This document shows, in pieces, positions 1 to 6,653 of a stretch of DNA of 8,529 nucleotides (position 1 is the stretch's first letter; each line of letters opens with the position of its first letter). Position numbers and translations under genes: made by a program. Location: positions 1 to 8,529 of the forward strand of contig PLTW01000101.1 in the NCBI GenBank assembly GCA_003164655.1, in the 5' to 3' direction. Origin of the DNA: Actinomycetota bacterium. Its GTDB lineage: Bacteria; Actinomycetota; Thermoleophilia; UBA2241. Under the pieces are notes generated by a model that searched no databases, was not told the DNA's origin, and saw only the letters and a program-made list of their open reading frames with translations.

Positions 1-18
1 GACTTGCGGAACTCTACA

Positions 19-660
19 CTAGATGAGCGAGCCAAGCTCAGTCATGGCGTGCGTCCACGTCTTCCTGGCCTCGGCCTTCCCGCGATCTGCCAGGCCGATA
101 TGATTGGTATAGCCGATCTCCAGGTTCGCTTTTTGCAGATCGGTGGCCGCAGCAGCCAGCATCGAGAAGCCGTCGTCCCCCAGCTGGTGGAAGACAGTCT
201 CCACGCCTTTCGTCCCTTTGACGAGAAGACGCTTGTCGGCCATGGCCTTGAACCACGGCAGCATGCTCAGACCGATGCCGTGGATCTCCTCCGCCAGCGG
301 CTTCTCGCCCTGCTCCCAGGACTTGAGGTAGAGGTTCTCGATGCCCGCCTCCGCCTTGAGGCTCGCCAGTTGCGCCTGCTGGTCGGGGTCCGTGGAGCCG
401 ATGAGCGGCTCCATTTGCGCCTCGATCTGGTTCAGCCTGGACTCAGCCTTGTCGAACGCGGTCTCTTGCTCCATGTACATTTTGCCTATGCCCTCGATTG
501 TTGCCTTGTAGGCCTTCTTGTGCTTGGCGTTGACGTGGGCGCTGGCCGTAGCCGGCACGGCCAGCAGCAGGCCGGCGGCCACGACCACCAGGATGACGGT
601 CGCCAGACGGCCATGCGCGCGGCTCGACGGTTTCAGCTTGCGTGGCGCGACACTGCTCAT
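19..660 (-). CDS. Secreted helical protein of unknown function
   Basis: The 213-residue product is not recognised as any named family. Residues 1-16 are basic and polar, residues about 17-35 form a hydrophobic stretch (ATVILVVVAAGLLLAV), and the sequence ATASA-HV near residue 36 looks like a signal peptidase I site, so export is likely. The mature part has no cysteine and is rich in Ala, Glu, Lys, Leu and Gln. It reads as a run of amphipathic helices, with a charged, possibly coiled-coil stretch around residues 55-90 (AESRLNQIEAQMEP). No catalytic motif is seen. The ATG at 660 is chosen because AAGGAGAG lies just upstream, with six bases between GGAG and ATG. An in-frame ATG at 705 would add 15 charged residues and lacks a ribosome site. 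It lies downstream of the propeller gene on the same strand, about 380 bases away, so a shared transcript is possible but not shown. Confidence 0.8.
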   Translation of the reverse strand: MSSVAPRKLKPSSRAHGRLATVILVVVAAGLLLAVPATASAHVNAKHKKAYKATIEGIGKMYMEQETAFDKAESRLNQIEAQMEPLIGSTDPDQQAQLASLKAEAGIENLYLKSWEQGEKPLAEEIHGIGLSMLPWFKAMADKRLLVKGTKGVETVFHQLGDDGFSMLAAAATDLQKANLEIGYTNHIGLADRGKAEARKTWTHAMTELGSLI

Positions 661-1039
661 GGCTCTCTCCTTCTCATGCTCCCGTGCGGCTTCGGCGCGG
701 AGCATGAACTGTCGCGGGGGGCCGCTCAGGGGAGTCGTCGCCCGCGGTTTGATGAAGACCTTTGGCTCGACTCAGGGAGCGGCAAAGGATGGGAGACCAA
801 TGACGAGCGCACCCACCCGGATCGAGTGGGCAAAACCATACAACCGCTCGTGCGCGAGTGGAACCACAAACGAGGCCAGCGTTGTCTGGGCTGGCGACAG
901 AAGTGCGGCGTGGACGGCCCGTGCCGCCGCCGCTCGGCTGTGGCAGTGCATGCCAGCCGTCGCGTCGGCCTTCAGCGGACGCGCGGCAGTCTCACCTCGG
1001 AGAGCGCAACGCGGTGAGCCCCCCGCCCCGACTCGCCCC
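661..1039. other. Intergenic stretch without a recognised gene
   Basis: Apart from the ribosome site at 665-672 and the weak hairpin at 991-1018, I see no supported feature here. Open frames crossing the stretch have Arg/Ala/Pro-rich, low-information translations typical of antisense or random frames in GC-rich DNA. The promoter of the secreted-protein gene should lie here on the minus strand. The most AT-rich piece is near 826-850, but no convincing -35/-10 pair was found. Confidence 0.5.
991..1018 (-). terminator. Possible weak hairpin after the propeller gene
   Basis: CTCACC at 991-996 pairs perfectly with GGTGAG at 1013-1018, and an inner CG/CG pair can extend the stem past a one-base mismatch. 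It starts 22 bases after the stop codon of the large minus-strand gene. There is no T-run, the loop is large, and a competing small hairpin (GCG-CAA-CGC) exists, so a terminator role is only a guess. Confidence 0.25.
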
Positions 1040-4000
1040 CTACTTCACTTTGATCTTGGCGCTGCCGGCCTTGACCTGCGTGTTGCCGGCCAGGTCCCTG
1101 GCGCTGACCGAGTAGCTGTACGTGCCCTTGGCCTTGGGGGTCCACTTGAGCGCGTACCAGGTGGCGGTCTGCTTAGTGCCGAGCTTGAACGTCTTCGCGA
1201 CCTTGTGCCTGGCGTTCTTGACGACGAGCGTGACGGCCGTCGCCTGAGGGCTCAGGTTGTCACTCACCCGGTACTTGAGGGTGATCGGCTTGCCCTTGCG
1301 GCCCTTGGCGGCCTTGCCGGCCGTGGTCGGGCCGATGGTGTCGATGTGCAGGATAAGGGTCTGCGTGGCGCTGCTGTTGCCGGCCAGGTCGCTGGCCCGG
1401 TAGGTGAGGGTGTGGGTGGCGTTGGGGACGGCCGGCAGCAGCACCGAGGCGCTGGTGGCGGCGACCGTCTGGGCGGCGCCGTCGAGGGTGTAGGTGATCG
1501 CGGCCACGCTGGAGCCGGCGGAGTCGTCGGCGGCTCGCAGAACCACGGTGGCTGCGTGATTGAGCCAGGCGCCGCCGCTGACCCCGGAGGCGCTCATGGT
1601 GGGCGGCGTGGTGTCGATCCTGACGGTTAGCGTGCCGAGGCCGCTGATGTTGCCGGCGTTGTCGAGAGCGCGGTAGTCGTAGACGTGCACGCCGTCGTTG
1701 GCGTGGTTCGCCGGTCCCGCAACGACGAACTGGTTGCCGGCGGCATCGGCCCATGCTCCCGAGCCGTGCGGTGCGTACTGGGTCTTGGCGATGCCCGAGC
1801 CGCTGCCGTCGTCGGCGTGCAGGGTCACGGTCACGTCGGATGAGTTCCACCAGGCGGCGTTCGGCGCCGGCGCCAGGGTCGCCGGCGTGGTCGTCGGAGC
1901 AATCGTGTCGATGCGCACGACGGCGGACTCCGGCGTCTCCTGGTTGCCGCAGTTGTCGGTCGAGTAGAAGTAGAGCGTGTGGCTGCCGTCGCCGGCGATG
2001 TTGATGGGCCCGAGGCCGGCCGTCCAGTCGCTCGGCGGCAGGCCCAGCGGTGGCTGGTCGAGCTCCCACCAGGAGCCGGCGACCCTCGAGGCGGTGTCCG
2101 TCGCCTGCAGGGTCACCTCGACCGCCGCATTCTGCCAGGTAGCCGGCACGCCGACGGCCGTGGTGACCGGCGCCGTTGCGTCGATCTGCACGGCGCGGGT
2201 CGCCGTCGGGCCGTAGTTACCGGCGTTGTCGCGGGCACACACGTGAAAGTACCAGACGCCGTCGGGCGTCGACGGCAAGGTCACCGTGGTCTGGCCGGTA
2301 GCGTGCGTGAAGGCGGTCGTGACGTCGATCGTGGTGCCGGCGTTTTGGTCGAGCAGGTAGACGTAGTCCTTGAGGCCGAACCCCGGGGTTGGGTCGGTGG
2401 CGGCGTTCCACGAGAAGGCCGGCGTGTTGGACACATACCAGAGCGCCGGATCGGGATGGGTCGACGAGGTCAAACCGGTGACGGCGGAAGGCGGCTGGGT
2501 GTCGGGCGGCGCGCCGACGCCGTCGGTGTTGGTGTACAGGATGGCGCCGACGTTGCCGTCGGTCCCCACCACCCAATCTGCGCCGAGAGGGCCGACGACC
2601 GCCCCGGTCAGAAAGGCGCCGGCCCCCGAGTCTTCGGGCGTCCAGGTAGACCCGCCGTCGGCGCTGTAGTCGATCGTTCCGGCGCCCCCGACGGCCAGGA
2701 TCCTCGAGCCCTGGGCGTTCACGCCTACCAGACTCGCGGTGGTATGCGACGTCTCGACAGTCCAGATCTGGCCGTCGCCGCTGTGCAGGATCGTACCGCC
2801 TGTGCCGACCGCCCAGAGGTCAACGTTCGTGCCGGTAACGACGCTCGTCACGCCATAGAGATCCTTGTAGACCGGCGGCGTCGCCGCCTCCAGTGCCCAG
2901 TTGGAGCCGCCGTCGGTGGAGAGTTCGATGAGACCGCCCGAACCTACCGCCACCGCGTAGTTTGTTGATCCAAGGCTGTACGTGGTCACCGCATGCAGGT
3001 CACCGATGTCGTGACCGTCTGATTCGGGGAACCAACCATTGCCGCTGTCGCCGGACAGGCACGTCTGCCCGCTCTGGCCGACCGCGACGACGTACCTGGC
3101 GCCGTAGGAGACGCCGTTGAGGTTGGCGTTGATCTGATACATGTGCTTGTTCGTCCAAGTCGTGCCGCCGTCGGTGGTTACGAGGATCGTTCCGCCCCCG
3201 CCGACCGCGCAGGCATCTTGCGAATCGACTGGGGATGTGGCCACTGCTCCCAGACCGTAGCTCGTGGTCGAGGCCACGGACAGCCACTGCTTCGAGATCG
3301 GGTCCCACGACAAGACGCCGTTCGGGCCCACCGCCAGGGGGACGCCGCCCATCAGCGCGACCGCAGCGACACCGCTCGCGACCCCCGAGGGCGCGCTCGT
3401 CCACGTGAGGCCATCGGTCGACATGATGACGGTCCCGATGTCGCCCACCGCCCAGGCGTGGGTGGTGCCGGAGCAGGCCACCGCCCTCAGGTGGTCGGTA
3501 GTGCCCGACGTCTGTTTCGGCCAGGTCTGGCCGCCGTCAGTTGAGCACAGTACGACGCCACTTGTGCCGACCGCCCACACGCAGGAGGCGTTCGCCGCGG
3601 CAACTCCCAGGAGGTTCGTATTCGATGCTCCCGACGCCACGTCGGCCCACGTGCCGCCTCCGTCGCTCGTGCGCTCCACGGCGCCGCCGTCGCCCACGGC
3701 CCAGGCGCTCAAGGCACCGCTGCAGGCCACCCCGTGCAACGTCGCGACGGTGCTCGAGGCCTGCGTGGCCCACGTGCCGCCGTCGCTGGTGTGGGTGATG
3801 ACGCCGCCGTCGCCCACGGCCCAGGCATCCAAGGCACCGCTGCAGGCCACTCCGTGCAGATTCGCGCCGGTGTTCGAGGTCTGTGTAGCCCACGTGGCGC
3901 CGTCGCTGGTGTGGGTGATGACGCCGCCGGAGCCGACCGCCCAGGCGTTGGTGGCACCGGAGCAGGCGACCGCGTACAGGGGGACACCGGTGTCCGAACT

Positions 4001-4407
4001 CTGCCCGGACCAGTGGGCGCCGCCATCGGTGGTGTGCACCACCGTCCCGCCCGTGCCGACGGCCCAGGCTACTGTCGTGCTGGCGCAGGTCACCGCATTG
4101 AGGTCAAAAAGCGTATTTGAGTTCTGCGCCGCCCAGCTGAGCCCGCCGTCGCTGGTGTGCAGGATCACGCCGCCGCCGCTGACCGCCCAGCCGATCTGCG
4201 TAGTGGCAAAGGCAACGCCGTTGATCTGGTTGCCCATGGGCAGCGGGCTCTGCCAGACCCAGCCGCCGTCACCGGTGGAGACGAAAGCGGAGGCGAGGCA
4301 GGCAGGATCAGCAGGCCGCCCAACACGACCAGGGAAATGAAAGCCAGGAGGCGCCGGCGCGGTGTCCGCGCCTGACGAAGGTGCACAGGTGTGGGCGCGT
4401 ACTGCAT
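1040..4407 (-). CDS. Exported YCF48-like double propeller with Ig-like repeats, frameshifted in signal peptide
   Basis: A very large exported protein. From about 4276 down to 2500 are 14 units with a core like WAVGxGGxIxHTSDGGxTW, the YCF48/BNR (sialidase-like) blade pattern. YCF48-type propellers have seven blades, so two propellers are plausible. The rest, 2500-1040, is one fibronectin/Ig-like domain, three OmpL47-like Ig repeats each ending in a (V/L)xIDTxxP linker (near 1905, 1610 and 1335), and a basic C-terminal Ig-like domain (ends KIKVK). Such architecture suits an extracellular surface or binding protein; no enzyme activity is indicated and a photosystem role is not implied. The start is problematic. 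The main frame runs open to an ATG at 4471, but its first 58 residues look non-coding. A classic signal peptide (MQYAPTP..., arginines, then LLAFISLVVLGGLLIL) lies in another frame starting at 4407. Joining the frames needs a +1 change near 4290-4312. No good ribosome site is visible; ATGs at 4422 and 4437 are alternatives. Confidence 0.8.
3684..3923. repeat. Near-identical 120-bp tandem repeat inside the propeller
   Basis: Positions 3684-3803 and 3804-3923 align without gaps and differ at about 13 of 120 bases by eye. The 120-base period equals 40 residues, one propeller blade. The 23 bases at 3781-3803 recur exactly at 3901-3923. Neighbouring blades on both sides keep the same period but are more diverged, which suggests a recent duplication of one blade within an older array. 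Confidence 0.85.
4297..4306. repeat. GGCA slippage repeat at the probable frameshift
   Basis: GGCA occurs twice in tandem followed by GG (GGCAGGCAGG). It lies where the hydrophobic signal-peptide frame must switch to the propeller frame. A third GGCA unit would restore one open frame and read ...LLILPACLASAFVSTG..., a natural signal peptide ending in ASA. A one-base insertion nearby would also repair it, so the exact event is inferred. Confidence 0.5.
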
Positions 4408-4699
4408 TCTGGTACCCCCCATCGCAGAGACCGACATCGCTCGCCGGCCGCGGTCGTGCGACCGACGTCACAAGCAGTTGCCGCGGGACGGAACGCCGCT
4501 ACCCAAGCGATCGTCTGCACCGCTGCCTGACTCGCCGTCAAGCGCGATGACCGATACGGCCCCCAGCCGGATCGGCGTCTCCGTGGCGCGCCATGTGAAA
4601 GCGCGCACATGGCTTCATGCACGTACTACATCTGTGCTGTTCCCAGGTCAAGGTCTGCTCGCCCCGCGCGTTGCGCCGGGACAGCGCTGATCAGCCTTG
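4408..4699. other. Intergenic region between deiminase and propeller genes
   Basis: No gene is supported here; the open frames give Arg/Pro-rich translations without recognisable domains. It holds a perfect 10-bp palindrome GCTGATCAGC at 4686-4695, just past the deiminase stop, and a perfect spaced inverted repeat at 4590-4613. A promoter for the propeller gene should lie here on the minus strand. A TTGACG box reads at 4541-4536, but nothing resembling a -10 box follows at a suitable distance. Confidence 0.45.
4590..4613. repeat. Perfect 8-8-8 inverted repeat, hairpin or operator
   Basis: GCCATGTG (4590-4597) and CACATGGC (4606-4613) are exact reverse complements separated by eight bases. 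It lies about 87 bases past the deiminase stop and about 180 bases before the propeller start. It could be a regulator-binding dyad or a transcribed hairpin. No T-run follows on the minus strand, so it is not a canonical terminator. Confidence 0.5.
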
Positions 4700-5776
4700 T
4701 CAGACTCCGATTGCGGGGAGCTGCTGGGTGACGCAGTGGACTCCACCGCCGCCGTACCCGATGACCGGACACGGCACGCCGACGACCTCGCGGCCCGGGA
4801 CGATCTCGCGCAGGCGGTCGAGCGCGGCCTCGTCATCCTCGGTCCCACTCGTGGGAACGACGAGGGCGCCGTTGGCCTGGTAGAAGTTGATGTAGTTCTC
4901 GACGATGGGCGTGTCACCTACCAGTACCGGGCGGCTGCGCCGGTCGAACTCGATGACTTCGATCTCGCGGCCCCGAGCGTCGGTCGTCTGCAGGCGCTCG
5001 CGGTTCTCTGCCAGGTTCTCGAAGTCGGGGTGCCGCGGGTCGCGGATCATGTGGAGCAGCACGCGGCCGGGGTCGACGAAGGCAGCGACGCCATCGACGT
5101 GACCGTCGGTGTCCGGGTCCTCGTCGAGGCCGAGACCCGACTTGAGCCAGATGACCTTCTCGACGCCGAGGTAGTCCTTGAGGAGCTGCGTCATCTCATC
5201 CTTGGTCAGATCGGGGTTGCGTGAGGGATGCAGGAGGCAGCTCTCCGTGGTGATGAGCGTCCCCTGGCCGTCGACGGTTATGCCCCCGCCCTCGAGCACC
5301 ATCGGAACGGCGAAGCGCTCGCAGCCGAAGTATTCGGCCAGGCGCCGTCCGATGGCCGCGTCGTTGTCGTAGGGAAGGTACTTTTCGCCCCAGGAGTTGA
5401 AGGTGAAGTCGGCGACGGCGCGGACACCGTCCGGGCGCGTGATGAAGATGGGGCCGCTGTCGCGCAGCCAGGAGTCGTCGATCGGCATCTCGACCACTTC
5501 GATCTCGTTGCCGCAGTAACTGCGCGCCACGCCGCCCTCTCCGGGCCGCGCGAGCATGAGCACGGGCTCGAAACGCCTGATGGCGTGAGCGACGGTCGCG
5601 TAGCTCGCCTTGGCGAGCAGGTAGTGTTCGCCCCAGAGCTCGCCGCGGATCTCGGTCGGCCAGCCGATGATGCAGCGCTCGTGCGGCTCCCATTCGGCCG
5701 GCATGCGGAAGCCCAGTGAGGCGGGCGTCGATCCCTTGAGACTCTCGGTCGTCGGGCCGTCGGCTGCTGGCGACAT
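4700..5776 (-). CDS. aguA: Agmatine deiminase (agmatine iminohydrolase)
   Basis: Predicted cytoplasmic enzyme converting agmatine and water to N-carbamoylputrescine and ammonia, a step from arginine-derived agmatine to putrescine. The 358-residue length is normal for the PPAD/agmatine deiminase family. Motifs in order: MPAEWEPHE (25-33), DSWLRDSGP (101-109), LEGGGITVDGQG (161-172), TESCLL and RNP (177-188), DTDGHVDG (222-229) and GGGGVHCVTQQLP (342-354). Family knowledge assigns the nucleophile to the Cys of the last motif (Cys348), with His226 and the acidic residues of the DxWxRD, EGG and HVD motifs as partners; all are present. The residue after HVD is Gly where I recall Asn as usual in true agmatine deiminases, so a related guanidino substrate cannot be excluded. 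The ATG at 5776 is preceded by AAAGGAG with a five-base spacer. The open frame continues upstream to 6091, but that part is antisense to the regulator. It is divergent from the TetR gene and probably controlled by it. Confidence 0.9.
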   Translation of the reverse strand: MSPAADGPTTESLKGSTPASLGFRMPAEWEPHERCIIGWPTEIRGELWGEHYLLAKASYATVAHAIRRFEPVLMLARPGEGGVARSYCGNEIEVVEMPIDDSWLRDSGPIFITRPDGVRAVADFTFNSWGEKYLPYDNDAAIGRRLAEYFGCERFAVPMVLEGGGITVDGQGTLITTESCLLHPSRNPDLTKDEMTQLLKDYLGVEKVIWLKSGLGLDEDPDTDGHVDGVAAFVDPGRVLLHMIRDPRHPDFENLAENRERLQTTDARGREIEVIEFDRRSRPVLVGDTPIVENYINFYQANGALVVPTSGTEDDEAALDRLREIVPGREVVGVPCPVIGYGGGGVHCVTQQLPAIGV

Positions 5777-5905
5777 TGCTGCTCCTTTGCGTTCGAGCCG
5801 CCCGGCGTAGGATGAGGCAGCCCACTTGCATTTGCATTGAGGTATATTTACTGTACGACCAACCAAAGCACGGACGCAAGACCGGCGTTCGAGGGGAGAC
5901 ACCAG
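5777..5905. promoter_or_regulatory. Divergent control region between aguA and tetR
   Basis: This 129-base region separates two divergent genes and holds an AT-rich island (about 5826-5868) in otherwise GC-rich DNA. TATATT at 5843-5848 matches five of six bases of a -10 box for the regulator, but no matching -35 lies 16-18 bases upstream. TTGCAT is repeated in tandem at 5826-5837. The minus strand reads TAAATATACC across the same bases, a possible -10 area for aguA with a leader of about 60 bases. Overlapping promoters are likely, but exact boxes are uncertain. Confidence 0.5.
5842..5856. promoter_or_regulatory. Imperfect palindrome, candidate TetR operator
   Basis: GTATATTTACTGTAC is a 15-base dyad with five of seven symmetric pairs complementary, ending in GTA/TAC. 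It overlaps the best -10-like box of the region, which is where a TetR-type repressor would block both divergent genes. Adjacent bases 5856-5867 read TTTGGTTGGTCG on the minus strand, resembling one half of the inverted repeat ahead of the permease (9 of 12 bases). Assignment as an operator is inference. Confidence 0.4.
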
Positions 5906-6523
5906 GTGGCAGTACGCAAGAGGCCGGCGCAGGGCAGGGACATCGCGACGTCGGCGACGGCCAAGCGCATCCTCGAGGCCGCCCAGCGGGTCCTGTCGGA
6001 GAGGGGCTACTCGAAGCTCACCCTCCAGGCCGTCGAGGAGGAATCCGGCGAGTACCGCGCGCTGGTCGCCTACTACTTCGGAAACAAACAAGGCCTCGTA
6101 GAGGCGATCATCGAGGACCTCATGCGGTCCGAGGACGCGGCCCTTCGCGAGCGGCTGGAGGCAGTCGAGGAGGGTGAGCCGCGCGTGCGGGCGCTCATCG
6201 ACGAACAGCGGCAGATCTCCGCCGACTGGAGAGGGTTCCGCGCTTTCTACGAGCTCCTCCCCCGCATCATGCGCGATGAGCGGCTGCGCGCGGGTCTATC
6301 CGCCGACTACTCGGAGGCGAGGGAGCTCAACCGGCAGACGATGGCGGCCGGTCGTGCCGGCGCCCCCGATCTCGACAAGCTCGCCGCGCTGAGCGTCGCC
6401 ATCGTCGAGGGACTCGCGGTCCAGTACGCGGCCGACCAGGAGCACTTCGACCACGAAGGCACCTACCGGCTCTGGGAAGCCATGGTGCTGGCCTACCTCA
6501 AGGCCGGGCCGCCGCAACCGTAA
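5906..6523 (+). CDS. TetR-family transcriptional regulator
   Basis: A 205-residue protein, typical of TetR-family one-component regulators. These bind operators as dimers through an N-terminal helix-turn-helix and sense a small ligand through a variable helical C-terminal domain. Residues about 18-70 form the DNA-binding domain: AKRILEAAQRVLSERGYSKLTL, then the recognition-helix region EYRALVAYYFGNKQGLVEAII, whose YYFGNKxxL core is diagnostic. The C-terminal domain (about 75-205) is helical and not assignable to a ligand class from sequence alone. The GTG at 5906 is chosen because GAGGGGAG ends seven bases upstream. A TTG at 5837 would add 23 residues translated from the promoter region and is unlikely. 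It is divergent from the agmatine deiminase and 130 bases before the permease on the same strand, so local control of both is the simplest reading, with agmatine, putrescine or a related amine as possible ligand (inferred). Confidence 0.93.
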   Translation: MAVRKRPAQGRDIATSATAKRILEAAQRVLSERGYSKLTLQAVEEESGEYRALVAYYFGNKQGLVEAIIEDLMRSEDAALRERLEAVEEGEPRVRALIDEQRQISADWRGFRAFYELLPRIMRDERLRAGLSADYSEARELNRQTMAAGRAGAPDLDKLAALSVAIVEGLAVQYAADQEHFDHEGTYRLWEAMVLAYLKAGPPQP

Positions 6524-6653
6524 ACCGATCCCCGGGGGAGATCTTGCGAACCGATCTGCACGTCCAAAATTTTGATTGTTTGTCCAATCAACACACCATC
6601 GGCGCCGGCTCCATCGGCCGGGCACTGCCGACATGAGCGCGAGGGAGGAGAGC
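6524..6653 (+). promoter_or_regulatory. Promoter and leader region before the permease
   Basis: This 130-base gap includes AACCGATC twice as a direct repeat (6523-6530, 6549-6556) and an AT-rich patch at 6566-6591 that stands out from its surroundings. TTGCGA (6544-6549) followed after 16 bases by AAAATT (6566-6571) is a weak promoter candidate. The permease would then have its own promoter, with the inverted repeat at 6572-6591 directly downstream of the -10 area. The promoter assignment is tentative. Confidence 0.35.
6572..6591. promoter_or_regulatory. Perfect 7-6-7 inverted repeat, candidate operator
   Basis: TTGATTG (6572-6578) and CAATCAA (6585-6591) are exact reverse complements separated by TTTGTC. 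The 20-base size suits a TetR dimer site. GTCCAA occurs at 6562-6567 and again 20 bases later at 6582-6587, about two helical turns apart, and AAAATTTT at 6566-6573 is itself a palindrome. The dyad lies 62 bases before the permease start and 48 after the regulator stop. An operator for the adjacent regulator is the likeliest role; a hairpin is less likely because the stem is AT-rich and short. Confidence 0.55.

Noticed and set aside
518..1630. A 370-codon plus-strand open frame
   Set aside because: It runs antisense to the 3' part of the propeller gene and the 5' part of the secreted-protein gene, with low-complexity Gly/Ala/Arg/Val translation and no family resemblance.
1040..4471. Photosystem II assembly factor, the usual automatic name for YCF48-like repeats
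   Set aside because: The protein is three times the length of YCF48, carries many Ig-like domains, and nothing in the window suggests photosynthesis. Only the repeat type is shared.
4513..4541. TTGACG box on the minus strand as a promoter for the propeller gene
   Set aside because: The position 17 bases downstream reads GCAGAC, which does not resemble a -10 box, and shifts of one or two bases do not help.
4308..4622. A 104-codon minus-strand open frame upstream of the propeller gene
   Set aside because: No ribosome site or domain, Arg-rich translation, and it overlaps the clear signal-peptide coding segment in another frame.
5837..5905. TTG start for the TetR regulator adding 23 residues
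   Set aside because: It would translate the promoter/operator region and has no ribosome site; the GTG at 5906 has GAGGGGAG at good spacing.
5777..6091. A 105-residue N-terminal extension of the agmatine deiminase
   Set aside because: The extension is antisense to the TetR gene and crosses the divergent promoter region. A strong ribosome site precedes the ATG at 5776, and the family length fits that start.
6524..6545. Hairpin terminator after tetR around TCCCCGGGGGA
   Set aside because: The symmetric element has a one-base centre and cannot form a normal loop, and no T-run follows.
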